From: an uncultured Bacillota bacterium
Lineage (GTDB): Bacteria > Bacillota_I > Bacilli_A > ML615J-28 > CAG-313
Length of the DNA: 33,969 nucleotides
Assembly: GCA_946611195.1 (NCBI GenBank)
Contig: CAMODB010000010.1
Coordinates: 1 to 33,969, forward strand
Direction of reading: 5' to 3'
A program made the position numbers and the translations under genes. The notes under the pieces were generated by a model. The model did no database searches and was not told the origin of the DNA. It worked only from the letters and a program-made list of their open reading frames with translations. Of this stretch, positions 25,808 through 33,343 are shown one piece after another. Every line of letters begins with the position of its first letter. Within the stretch, counting starts at the first letter, position 1.

Positions 25808-26374
25808 GTGAATAACAAAATAGAAATTATTAGTTATAAACATAATGGTGTTCTTCATCGGGTTTGGCAATATGCCTATGTAGTAAGACAAACTAGTGAT
25901 ACTCTAGTTGTGGTAAATGAACTTACCAATGTTATTGATGGGGATGGTCGTCGTTGGCGAACAAAAGAACCGGCAGTATGGTATTTTTTCAAAGATTGTT
26001 GGTACAACATAGTATGTATGTTGCGAAATGGATCGATTTATTACTATTGTAATCTTAGTTCACCTTATGTTAAGGATTCTGAAGGAATTAAGTATATTGA
26101 TTACGATTTAGATGTAAAAGTTTTTCCTAGTGGCGATAAAGTAATTCTAGATCGCGATGAATTTGAATTTAATCAAAAAGATTATCATTATTCTGACAAA
26201 CTAGTTAGAATTGTTGAAAGGGAAATGGATAAATTGCTTGAACGCATTGACCATAAAGAATTACCTTTCTATCCAGAAATTGTACTCAAGGATTATCAAA
26301 TTTATGTGAATTTGAAACAACAAATGAACCGTAAAAAAAAGAAATTGACTCCACAGAACAAAAAAAATTGGTAA
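25808..26374 (+). CDS. DUF402 protein, probable nucleoside tri-/diphosphatase
   Basis: A 188-residue protein of the DUF402/YgaC-Ntdp family. Typical segments are VWYFFKDCWYNIVCML, YYYCNLSSPY, KYIDYDLDVKVFPSG and ILDRDEFE, with acidic metal-binding residues. Members hydrolyse nucleoside tri- and diphosphates. The C-terminus is very basic (KKKKLTPQNKKNW). An in-frame extension to 25763 contains the promoter, so the GTG at 25808 with GAGGA 5 bases upstream is the start. It stands alone between its promoter and a strong terminator. Confidence 0.88.
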   Translation: MNNKIEIISYKHNGVLHRVWQYAYVVRQTSDTLVVVNELTNVIDGDGRRWRTKEPAVWYFFKDCWYNIVCMLRNGSIYYYCNLSSPYVKDSEGIKYIDYDLDVKVFPSGDKVILDRDEFEFNQKDYHYSDKLVRIVEREMDKLLERIDHKELPFYPEIVLKDYQIYVNLKQQMNRKKKKLTPQNKKNW

Positions 26375-26398
26375 ATATTTTTATATTTACCTTTTTTT
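26370..26398 (+). terminator. Rho-independent terminator after the DUF402 gene
   Basis: GGTAAATAT (26370-26378) and ATATTTACC (26383-26391), 9 base pairs with a TTTT loop, followed by seven T. The gene's stop codon lies in the 5' arm. Confidence 0.9.
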
Positions 26399-26449
26399 AT
26401 TATCTTTAAATTTATTAAGTAAAACCTAGAAAAAATATTATCTAATTAA

Positions 26450-26477
26450 TTGAATTTTTAGGAAAAAATGGTATAAT
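26450..26477 (+). promoter_or_regulatory. Promoter of the HU gene
   Basis: TTGAAT (26450-26455), 16 bases, TATAAT (26472-26477), with an extended TGG before the -10. Confidence 0.8.
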
Positions 26478-26494
26478 ATATTTGAGGTGAGATT

Positions 26495-26776
26495 ATGACA
26501 AAAAGCGAGCTAATTCGAATTGTTCATGATAAATCAAATTATAATTTTTCTGATATTGAAGAAGTAATTGATTTATTTTTAGAAAGTATTGTTGATAGTT
26601 TAGAAAAAGACGATAAAGTAGTAATTAGCGGGTTTGGAACTTTTGAAAAATATTATCAAGAAGGTTATGAAGGTGTTAATCCATCAACTGGTGAAAGAAT
26701 TAAAGTTCCTGGTTCTTATAAAACGCGTTTTAATTTTAGTAAAAAGAATGTAGCAAAATTAAAAGAAAAGAAATAA
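26495..26776 (+). CDS. HU-family DNA-binding protein
   Basis: A 93-residue HU/IHF-type nucleoid protein. The helical N-terminus is followed by KVVISGFGTFEKYYQEG, and the arm carries VNPSTGERIKVPGS, matching the family NPxTGE..x.P signature. The part just before NP reads YEGV, whereas typical HU has a more basic RKGR-like segment here, so DNA contacts may differ. AGGTGAG precedes the ATG. It is a single-gene unit with its own promoter and terminator. Confidence 0.93.
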   Translation: MTKSELIRIVHDKSNYNFSDIEEVIDLFLESIVDSLEKDDKVVISGFGTFEKYYQEGYEGVNPSTGERIKVPGSYKTRFNFSKKNVAKLKEKK

Positions 26777-26810
26777 AAATCTTCTAAGAAAATTCTTAGA
26801 AGATTTTTTT
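26775..26810. terminator. Bidirectional terminator between HU and the CPBP protease
   Basis: AAAAATCTTCTAAGA (26775-26789) and TCTTAGAAGATTTTT (26794-26808) form a long hairpin with T-runs on both strands. It lies directly between the two converging stop codons. Confidence 0.92.
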
Positions 26811-27708
26811 AAGCAAATATAACAATTAATAATGACAATAAATTATATGCCATATGCAATAATATTGTCACAATGATGTTTTTATCACTTAAAACATAGA
26901 CGGTTCCAATGGTAGCACCCATAATAGAATAAGATACTAAAGAGAAGAGTTCAAGAATAAATTGATTATAAGTTGCACTTCCTCTTAGCATTTCTATAAA
27001 GACATTAGTTGCCGGACTCATAACATGGATAAAACCAAAGAAGAGGCTACTAACGATAATAGCAGCTAAATTCTTTCCTTTAAAGAGTGCGAAGATAGAT
27101 TTTCTAAAAACTAATTCTTCAACGATTGGCGCCATAATTACGGTAGTAATAAAGGTAGATATTAAACCGAAATTTGAGGAAAAGAGATTTTCTTCAATAG
27201 CAGCTTGATTGGATGTTAAATTAGATACGCCAAATATTAAATTAATTAAATTAGAAATAATTCCACTTAAAAGAACGCCAAATACGCCTAAAATAATTAA
27301 GACTATTGAAATAAAATTAAATCTTTTAAAATCAGGTAATACCGATTTATAGGTAATTAAAACTATTGTGACGACTAAAAGAGAATAAATTACTAATTCT
27401 AACATTGGATTTAAGAAATTTGACATTTCATTATAAACATTTGCATCGTAATTTGGATTACTTGGATCAATTAATTGTGATGAATAACCTTTTGCGTTTA
27501 GCCACATAACAACGGCTAGAGAGCTAACGATACTTACTAGTACTAACATTATCCCTGCATATGATAAAATAGTTAAGAATGCTCTTTTTGTTGATAAAGT
27601 TTCATAATCATTAGTTAATTTATTATTTTTAGGCTTTATTAAAAAAGCAGCTGCTAAGGCACCACCAATAAAGAGGATCAAAAAGATTGTTATAAATAGT
27701 GATTGCAT
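26809..27708 (-). CDS. CPBP-family intramembrane metalloprotease
   Basis: A 299-residue membrane protein with about eight helices and the CPBP/Abi (CAAX protease-like) motifs: EE-x3-R at E197, E198, R202 (PIVEELVFRKSIF), FGFIH with H228, and HMAYN near the C-terminus. These are the metal-binding and catalytic residues of the Rce1-like family. Substrate unknown; relatives act in bacteriocin immunity or membrane-protein processing. The ATG at 27708 fits an AAGGGTGAT ribosome site; the in-frame GTG at 27720 overlaps that site. Confidence 0.92.
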   Translation of the reverse strand: MQSLFITIFLILFIGGALAAAFLIKPKNNKLTNDYETLSTKRAFLTILSYAGIMLVLVSIVSSLAVVMWLNAKGYSSQLIDPSNPNYDANVYNEMSNFLNPMLELVIYSLLVVTIVLITYKSVLPDFKRFNFISIVLIILGVFGVLLSGIISNLINLIFGVSNLTSNQAAIEENLFSSNFGLISTFITTVIMAPIVEELVFRKSIFALFKGKNLAAIIVSSLFFGFIHVMSPATNVFIEMLRGSATYNQFILELFSLVSYSIMGATIGTVYVLSDKNIIVTILLHMAYNLLSLLIVIFA

Positions 27709-27737
27709 AATTATTATCACCCTTTCATAGTATCATT

Positions 27738-27746
27738 ATTATATCA
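27738..27746 (-). promoter_or_regulatory. Extended -10 promoter of the CPBP protease gene
   Basis: Minus strand TGA-TATAAT (27746-27738); only a weak -35 (TAGATA) is seen 17 bases upstream. Confidence 0.6.
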
Positions 27747-27793
27747 AATTTTTTGTGATTTATCTAATATAAAACATATTTTGAATTAATTTT

Positions 27794-27822
27794 TTGACAA
27801 AATTAAGAAATTATGCTAAAAT
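27794..27822 (+). promoter_or_regulatory. Promoter of rdgB
   Basis: Perfect TTGACA (27794-27799), 17 bases, TAAAAT (27817-27822), with extended TGC. Expected transcript start is about 27828-27830, at the GTG that opens the gene. Confidence 0.88.
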
Positions 27823-27828
27823 AACTCG

Positions 27829-28437
27829 GTGATAAAATTGAATATATTATTAGCAACTACTAATGAAGGTAAAGTACAAGAAATTAAAGAATTATTTAAA
27901 AATTATCGAGTAAAAGATATTGATTTCATTACTTTAAAGGATTTACCTAAGGTTGATGAACCAATTGAAGATGGAAAAACTTTTTTTGAAAACGCCTATA
28001 TTAAAGCTACTTATTATTACAATATTTTTAAAATTCCAACTATTACTGATGATTCAGGCTTATTAGTTAAAGCTTTGAAAAATGAACCTGGTGTTAATAC
28101 TGCTCGTTATGCATGCGAAAATGGTGAAAAACCAAATTCTGTAAAAAATTATAATAAATTATTAAATAATTTAAAAGGTGTTAAAGAACGTCAAGCCTGT
28201 TTTAAAACTTCGATGTTATTTTATGATGGTAAAATCTTTATTTCATCTGAAGGTAAGATGTATGGGACAATAGCAGAAGAACCAAGAGGAAATAATGGGT
28301 TCGGTTATGATCCAGTCTTTATCGTGCCAAAATATAATAAAACAGTTGGTGAACTTACGGAAGAAGAAAAGAATAAAATTAGTCATCGTTCAAAAGCAGT
28401 AAAATCACTTGTACAAAAATTAAAAGTGTATTTTTAA
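27829..28437 (+). CDS. rdgB: Non-canonical purine NTP pyrophosphatase (RdgB/HAM1)
   Basis: A ~202-residue house-cleaning pyrophosphatase that hydrolyses dITP, XTP and similar nucleotides. Family motifs: LLATTNEGKVQEIKELF, TDDSGLLVKAL, PGVNTARYA, GNNGFGYDPVF and SHRSKAVKSL. Two starts are possible: GTG at 27829, which coincides with the predicted transcript start (leaderless), and TTG at 27838, preceded by GGTGAT and giving the more usual N-terminal length. The longer form is listed; the choice is open. Confidence 0.94.
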   Translation: MIKLNILLATTNEGKVQEIKELFKNYRVKDIDFITLKDLPKVDEPIEDGKTFFENAYIKATYYYNIFKIPTITDDSGLLVKALKNEPGVNTARYACENGEKPNSVKNYNKLLNNLKGVKERQACFKTSMLFYDGKIFISSEGKMYGTIAEEPRGNNGFGYDPVFIVPKYNKTVGELTEEEKNKISHRSKAVKSLVQKLKVYF

Positions 28438-28450
28438 ATTTGCATAATAC

Positions 28451-28479
28451 TTTACTTTTTGAATAAAATAAGGTATAAT
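28451..28479 (+). promoter_or_regulatory. Promoter of rpsU
   Basis: TTTACT (28451-28456), 17 bases, TATAAT (28474-28479). Confidence 0.8.
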
Positions 28480-28518
28480 ATTTAAGAATTTATGGTGCGG
28501 AAGGAGGGACCAAAGACA

Positions 28519-28698
28519 ATGCCTAAAATTATCGTCAGAGAAAATGATTCACTAGATGATGCTATCAAACGTTTTAAACGTGATGTATCAAGGGCTGGTA
28601 CCCTTGTTGAAGCAAAAAAACGTCAACATTATATGAAGCCAGCTGAAGTTCGTAAAGAAAAGAAAAGAGCTGCTCGTAAAGCTGGACGCGGAAGATAG
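28519..28698 (+). CDS. rpsU: 30S ribosomal protein S21
   Basis: A 59-residue S21: N-terminal [20 protein letters not shown], then a Lys/Arg-rich helix ending [12 protein letters not shown]. The ATG at 28519 gives the family N-terminus, with AAGGAGGGAC (28501-28510) as ribosome site. The in-frame upstream codon at 28492 would put that site inside the gene and is rejected. It has its own promoter and terminator. Confidence 0.96.
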   Translation: MPKIIVRENDSLDDAIKRFKRDVSRAGTLVEAKKRQHYMKPAEVRKEKKRAARKAGRGR

Positions 28699-28704
28699 TA
28701 AAAT

Positions 28705-28731
28705 AAAATTTCCTTTAAGGAAATTTTTTTT
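28705..28731 (+). terminator. Rho-independent terminator after rpsU
   Basis: AAAATTTCC (28705-28713) and GGAAATTTT (28719-28727), followed by a T-run to 28731. Confidence 0.88.
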
Positions 28732-28734
28732 GCT

Positions 28735-28753
28735 TTATGTAACAATTATGTAA
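28735..28753 (+). repeat. Helically phased direct repeat upstream of the rnf promoter
   Basis: TTATGTAA occurs at 28735-28742 and 28746-28753, 11 bases apart, 50-68 bases upstream of the -10. It may be an activator site; function is inferred only from position. Confidence 0.4.
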
Positions 28754-28799
28754 AAAATATGGAGATATAAAACATATTAAAAACTTTTTTGAAAAAATA

Positions 28800-28808
28800 T
28801 GGTATAAT
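28800..28808 (+). promoter_or_regulatory. Extended -10 promoter of the rnf operon
   Basis: TGG-TATAAT at 28800-28808 with an A-tract just upstream and no clear -35. Confidence 0.7.
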
Positions 28809-28844
28809 AGAATATAAATATAGATATAGATATTGGAGGCAACA

Positions 28845-30140
28845 ATGTTTAATAAAATACATGGACGTCATATTAATGGTCATAAGCATATGTCAACTTC
28901 TGAACCAATTATGAATTATCTTGATCCAGATTTTGTTTATTTTCCTTTAAATGTTGGTAATGCCACTTATCAAAAATTAGTAGAAGTTGGTTCTAAAGTA
29001 TTAATGGGCCAACAAATATTAATTAGAGAAGGACGTTTTGGTCATCCTATTTGTTCAAGCGTAAGTGGAACTGTAACTGCAATAAAGAAACAATGGCATT
29101 CATCTGGTAAAATGGTTGAAATGTTAGAAATTGCGAATGATCATCAAGATTTAGCATGTTATGTTAAAACAAATGACGAACAATTAACAAGAGATATTAT
29201 AATTGATAAGGTTAAAAATGCTGGTATTGTAGGTTTAGGAGGCGCTGGCTTCCCTACTTATGTTAAATATCTTCCATCACAACCTGCTGATTATGTAATT
29301 ATAAATGCGGCAGAATGTGAACCTTATTTAACTTGTGATTATTTAAGTATAATTGAAGAAACAGATCGTTTTATTCGTGGTATTCACTATATTATGATTG
29401 CAAATTCTAGTAAAAAAGGTGTTATTGCGATAAAAAAATCAAAATTAGAAGCTATTGATATTTTGAAAAAAGCTTTAGATGGTATTGATGATATTTCATT
29501 ATTCTTACTTGATGATGTATATCCTGCTGGTTGGGAAAAATATATAGTTGAAAAAGTAACGAAGAAATCATATACTGGTCTTCCAAGAGAAGCAGGTGCT
29601 GTTGTTAATAATGTTCAAACAGCGATTGCGGTTTGTGATGCGGTTGAAGAAAATAAACCATTAATCGATCGTGTTGTTACTATTACTGGTGAAGGTATTA
29701 AGAATCCTCGTAATTATCGAGTAAAGATTGGTACGAAAATTACACCATTACTTACTTTAAGTGGTGGTTATGTGGATGATTTAGATGAAGCATACTGCAT
29801 TTGTGGTGGACCAATGACAGGAAGAAGTTTATTCTTTGATGATTTAGTCATTACTTCGAATGTTGGTGGTATCATTGTTAAACCTAAACCAAAGACTTTA
29901 GAAGTTAATGAATGTATTGGCTGTGGTAAATGTAGCGAAAATTGTCCAGCTTTCCTTACCCCAACAGCTATTAAACAAGCATATTTAAGTAAAAATATTA
30001 ATGATTTAAATGCATTAAATGCTAGTCGTTGTGTACAATGTGGCTTATGTTCTTATGTTTGTCCATCAAGAGTTGAAATGACTGATTATATGGCTAAGGC
30101 AAAAGAAATGCTTATGAAAGCCAATGCTAATAAGAAATAA
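28845..30140 (+). CDS. rnfC: Rnf complex subunit RnfC
   Basis: A 431-residue NADH-side subunit of the ion-pumping ferredoxin:NAD+ oxidoreductase. The N-terminal barrel domain is followed by the NAD/FMN-binding GIVGLGGAGFPTYVK and INAAECEPYLTCD. Two 4Fe-4S sites are complete: C357, C360, C363, C367 and C396, C399, C402, C406. The ATG at 28845 with GGAGG six bases upstream is preferred over the in-frame codon at 28833. First gene of rnfCDGEAB. It lacks the long C-terminal extension found in some proteobacterial RnfC. Confidence 0.96.
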   Translation: MFNKIHGRHINGHKHMSTSEPIMNYLDPDFVYFPLNVGNATYQKLVEVGSKVLMGQQILIREGRFGHPICSSVSGTVTAIKKQWHSSGKMVEMLEIANDHQDLACYVKTNDEQLTRDIIIDKVKNAGIVGLGGAGFPTYVKYLPSQPADYVIINAAECEPYLTCDYLSIIEETDRFIRGIHYIMIANSSKKGVIAIKKSKLEAIDILKKALDGIDDISLFLLDDVYPAGWEKYIVEKVTKKSYTGLPREAGAVVNNVQTAIAVCDAVEENKPLIDRVVTITGEGIKNPRNYRVKIGTKITPLLTLSGGYVDDLDEAYCICGGPMTGRSLFFDDLVITSNVGGIIVKPKPKTLEVNECIGCGKCSENCPAFLTPTAIKQAYLSKNINDLNALNASRCVQCGLCSYVCPSRVEMTDYMAKAKEMLMKANANKK

Positions 30141-30154
30141 GGAGAAGAAGTAAA

Positions 30155-31390
30155 ATGCGTAAGTTTTCTTTAGAAAAAGGTCCTTATCTTCGTAGTGTCG
30201 ATGAAAAAATAATTTCGACACAACGAATGATGTTCGACGTTATCATTGCTTTACTCCCTATCGTTTTATTTGGTTGGGTTATTAATGGTATTTTACCTTA
30301 CTTTAAACATCTTAATAATGTTAATTTCTTTAATATGTTACAACCATTATTAAATGTCATTGTTGGTGTATTATCTAGTGTTGTCTTTGAAGCTTTATAT
30401 TTTCTAGCTTTTAAAAAAGCAGGAAACATTAAAAATGCTTTAATAGAAGCTAAAAATAGTTTTGCGGCAATTCCTGGTTTAATTATTGCTTTAATTTTAC
30501 CAGCAAGAGTAGATATGTATGTTATTGTTTTTGCTTGCTTCTTTGCAAATATCATCTTTAAGATGTTATTTGGTGGTTTAGGACATAACATCTTCAATCC
30601 TGCTTTAATTGGTTATGCTATTGCTGCTACCGTATTCTCTTCACAAATTGCTACCGCTTTAGAAATCCAAAATGGTGTTTTTAATTCACTACTTAATATT
30701 ACAACTACTGCTACACCATTAAGTATATTATCAGCAGAATCATCTTCAGTAGGATCATTTTTAGTTAATAAAACTGTTTTAGTAGATAATTATGGTGGTT
30801 TAATTAATTTATTCCTTGGTCTTAAGAATGGTGCCTTAGGTGAAACAAGTGGTTTATTATGTCTTGTTGGTTTTGTTTATTTAGTAGCAAGAAAAGTTAT
30901 TAATTGGCGAGTTCCTGTTTTCTATGTTGGTACTTTCTTTATCATTTGCTGGATTATTGGTATCGTTAATCATATTGAAGGCCCAGTTTTAGGAATTTGG
31001 TTCCCAACATTTAATATTTTAACTGGTGGCTTATTATTTGGTAGTATCTTTATGGCAACAGAACCTGTTACAACGCCAAAGAGTCCTAATGGTAAGATTA
31101 TATTTGCGGTATTCTGTGCAGTCTTTACAGCATTATTCCGTTTCATTGGTATGTTTAATGAAGGTGTTTGTACAGCAATTTTATTTGTATGTTTATTTAC
31201 ACCAATTATTGATAAATTTGCCGCAAAGAATCGTGGACCAATTATTAGTTCGAAAATGGTTCTACGTTATTTAGTTGTTTTTGTATTATTTGTTTTAATT
31301 ACTTTATATACAGTTTATAAGACTACTTCAATTCCTAAAGATGATTTAGCAGTTATTGAAATAGTTAATACAATTGGAGGTGGCTTTTAA
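30155..31390 (+). CDS. rnfD: Rnf complex membrane subunit RnfD
   Basis: A 411-residue NqrB/RnfD protein with about ten membrane helices. GLGHNIFNPALIGYA is a family signature. The flavin-attachment Thr would be T187 in NITTTATPLS. Compared with the ApbE motif D-x-x-S/T-G-A-T, the Asp is Asn181 and the Gly is Thr185. AAGGAGAAG precedes the ATG. The stop overlaps the rnfG start by one base. RnfD carries a covalent FMN in other bacteria and takes part in ion movement across the membrane. Confidence 0.95.
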   Translation: MRKFSLEKGPYLRSVDEKIISTQRMMFDVIIALLPIVLFGWVINGILPYFKHLNNVNFFNMLQPLLNVIVGVLSSVVFEALYFLAFKKAGNIKNALIEAKNSFAAIPGLIIALILPARVDMYVIVFACFFANIIFKMLFGGLGHNIFNPALIGYAIAATVFSSQIATALEIQNGVFNSLLNITTTATPLSILSAESSSVGSFLVNKTVLVDNYGGLINLFLGLKNGALGETSGLLCLVGFVYLVARKVINWRVPVFYVGTFFIICWIIGIVNHIEGPVLGIWFPTFNILTGGLLFGSIFMATEPVTTPKSPNGKIIFAVFCAVFTALFRFIGMFNEGVCTAILFVCLFTPIIDKFAAKNRGPIISSKMVLRYLVVFVLFVLITLYTVYKTTSIPKDDLAVIEIVNTIGGGF

Positions 31391-32139
31391 TGGAAAAAGA
31401 AGTTAACTTCAAGAAAAATCGTAAACCTTTACCTAATTTTATTCTCTTACCACTCTTTTTAGTTGTTCTTGGAACTATTTGTGCTTTCCTTTTATCTTTA
31501 ACTAATCAATTGACTAGTGAAGCTATCAAAGAAAATGAACAAAAAGCAGCTAATGAAGAATTAAAAGAAGTAAGAGAAATGTTAAATAATCGGTTTGGCA
31601 TGGAAATTGTTAATAATATTCATGACGATGATGATAATGTTACAGAAAGTAATGAACATGTTAAAGTTGCAAATGAATCTTTAAGAGAAATTGATAATAA
31701 ATTAAGATCAATTAATCTTATCAGTGGTCGGGGAACTGATAACTGTTTATATGAAGTAAATGGTGAATTTTATTGTCGTGATTTAGATGATAATGCCAAT
31801 TATATTGCATTTAGAGTTTTACATACGAATAATTTCACAACTGTAACAACTATTGTCTTAATTAATATCGATGATTTAACAATTAAACATGTACAAGTAA
31901 TTGGTAAAGCTACTACTTTAGGAGCTTCCAAAGATAATTTATTTATCAATAAGAATGATGAATGGAATGTAATTGGTCAAACTGAAGATACATATCGCAA
32001 TGAATTCTCTATTATTAGTGGATCAACTTATTCATCAAAATCAGTTAAAAATTCCATTCGGTATGCTTATAATCAATTGAAAGAAATTGGTGATGGTCTC
32101 TTAGATGAAATTAAAAAGTTAGGAGGTGAGATTCAATGA
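31390..32139 (+). CDS. rnfG: Rnf complex FMN-binding subunit RnfG
   Basis: A 249-residue subunit with one N-terminal membrane helix (about 16-38) and an extracellular FMN-binding domain. The covalent-FMN motif is SIISGSTYSS with T213 as acceptor; Asp of the usual D-x-x-S-G-A-T is Ser207 and the Ala is Ser212. A stretch around 70-115 contains an acidic HDDDDN run and looks inserted. GGAGGTGG in the last rnfD codons serves as ribosome site, and the gene overlaps rnfE by four bases. Confidence 0.92.
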   Translation: MEKEVNFKKNRKPLPNFILLPLFLVVLGTICAFLLSLTNQLTSEAIKENEQKAANEELKEVREMLNNRFGMEIVNNIHDDDDNVTESNEHVKVANESLREIDNKLRSINLISGRGTDNCLYEVNGEFYCRDLDDNANYIAFRVLHTNNFTTVTTIVLINIDDLTIKHVQVIGKATTLGASKDNLFINKNDEWNVIGQTEDTYRNEFSIISGSTYSSKSVKNSIRYAYNQLKEIGDGLLDEIKKLGGEIQ

Positions 32140-32768
32140 AAAAATCTCAAATCTTCCTAAATGGTATAATTAAAGAAAATCCAACCTTAGTTATGTTAAT
32201 TGGTATGTGTCCTACTATTGCGATAACAACCTCAATTTCTAATGCTATAGGTATGGGTGCCTGTGTAATCTTTGTATTATTCTTTTCTAATTTAATTATA
32301 TCTTTAATTAGACATATTGTTCCTGATGAAATCAGAATTCCTGTCTTTATTGTGGTTATTGCAACCTTAGTTACAATTACCCAATTAATTCTAAAAGCAT
32401 ATTTCCCATCTTTAGATGCTTCATTAGGTGAATTCGTTGCCTTAATTGTTGTAAACTGTATTATTCTAGGCCGTGCTGAAGCCTTTGCTTCTAAAAATGG
32501 TCCGGTTTCTTCAATGCTCGATGCTCTTGGTATGGGTTTAGGCTTTACTTTAGCAATTTCTGTTATTTCTTTAATTCGTCAATTCTTAGCTGATGTTTTA
32601 GGACTTGCTATGTTCGCATCACCAGTTGGTGGTTTTATCATTTTAGGTCTTGTCATCGGTATTTTCCAATCAGTTAAATTATTAATTGAAAAGAAGAATG
32701 AATTAAAGAAGAAAGAAAAGGAAAAGAAAGAAAAAGAAGTATCTGTTAATAAGGAGGCTGTTAAATAA
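32136..32768 (+). CDS. rnfE: Rnf complex membrane subunit RnfE
   Basis: A 210-residue NqrD/RnfE protein with six membrane helices. C25 (MCPTIAIT) and C108 (VNCIILGRAEAFA) are the conserved Cys that, with two from RnfA, hold the intramembrane iron centre. The last 25 residues are almost all Lys and Glu, a charged tail on the cytoplasmic side. A very strong AGGAGGTGAG site lies within the end of rnfG. It pairs with its homologue RnfA, which follows. Confidence 0.95.
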   Translation: MKKSQIFLNGIIKENPTLVMLIGMCPTIAITTSISNAIGMGACVIFVLFFSNLIISLIRHIVPDEIRIPVFIVVIATLVTITQLILKAYFPSLDASLGEFVALIVVNCIILGRAEAFASKNGPVSSMLDALGMGLGFTLAISVISLIRQFLADVLGLAMFASPVGGFIILGLVIGIFQSVKLLIEKKNELKKKEKEKKEKEVSVNKEAVK

Positions 32769-33343
32769 TGAAAGATTTAATGATTATTGCATTTGCGGCC
32801 TTTTTAACAGAAAATGTTATTTTAGGACGTACTTGGGGTATTTGTCCATTCTTAGGTGTTTCTAAAAAACAAAGTAATGCGATAGGTATGGGTGTTGCGG
32901 TAACTTTCGTTATCGTTATTACTACAGCTGTTACTTGGGCTTTACATCGTTATATCTTAGCTCGCTTTGATATGGAATATTTACAAATATTAGTATTTAT
33001 TTTAGTTATTGCCAGCTTAGTTCAAATGATTGAAATCTTCTTAAAGAAAGTATCACCTACATTATATAAAGCATTAGGTATTTATCTTCCTTTAATTACT
33101 ACTAACTGTGCAGTATTAGGGGTTGCTAATGCCGTTATTGATTTAGGTTATGGTTTCCCTGAAATGTTAGTCTTTTCTCTATTTAGTGGTCTTGGATTCC
33201 TCTTTGTTATGTGGATTTTCTCGGGCTTAAGAGAAAAAGTTGAAACTGCACCTGTTCCTGAAGGCTTTAAAGGTTTCCCTATTGCGTTAATAGCAGCAGC
33301 TGCTTTAGCATTAATTTTCTCAAGATTAGGAGGAATTATCTAA
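32768..33343 (+). CDS. rnfA: Rnf complex membrane subunit RnfA
   Basis: A 191-residue NqrE/RnfA protein with six membrane helices, homologous to RnfE but inserted with the opposite topology in characterised complexes. C26 (WGICPFLGVS) and C114 (TTNCAVLGVA) are the partner Cys for the iron centre. AAGGAGG precedes the ATG, which overlaps the rnfE stop by one base. Length and motifs are normal. Confidence 0.96.
   Translation: MKDLMIIAFAAFLTENVILGRTWGICPFLGVSKKQSNAIGMGVAVTFVIVITTAVTWALHRYILARFDMEYLQILVFILVIASLVQMIEIFLKKVSPTLYKALGIYLPLITTNCAVLGVANAVIDLGYGFPEMLVFSLFSGLGFLFVMWIFSGLREKVETAPVPEGFKGFPIALIAAAALALIFSRLGGII

Noticed and set aside
28809-28834. TATAGA-like short tandem repeats before rnfC
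   Set aside because: The copies are few and imperfect, and expected by chance in such AT-rich DNA.
30298-31274. Open frames inside rnfD on both strands
   Set aside because: They lie wholly within a full-length, well-recognised rnfD and match no family.
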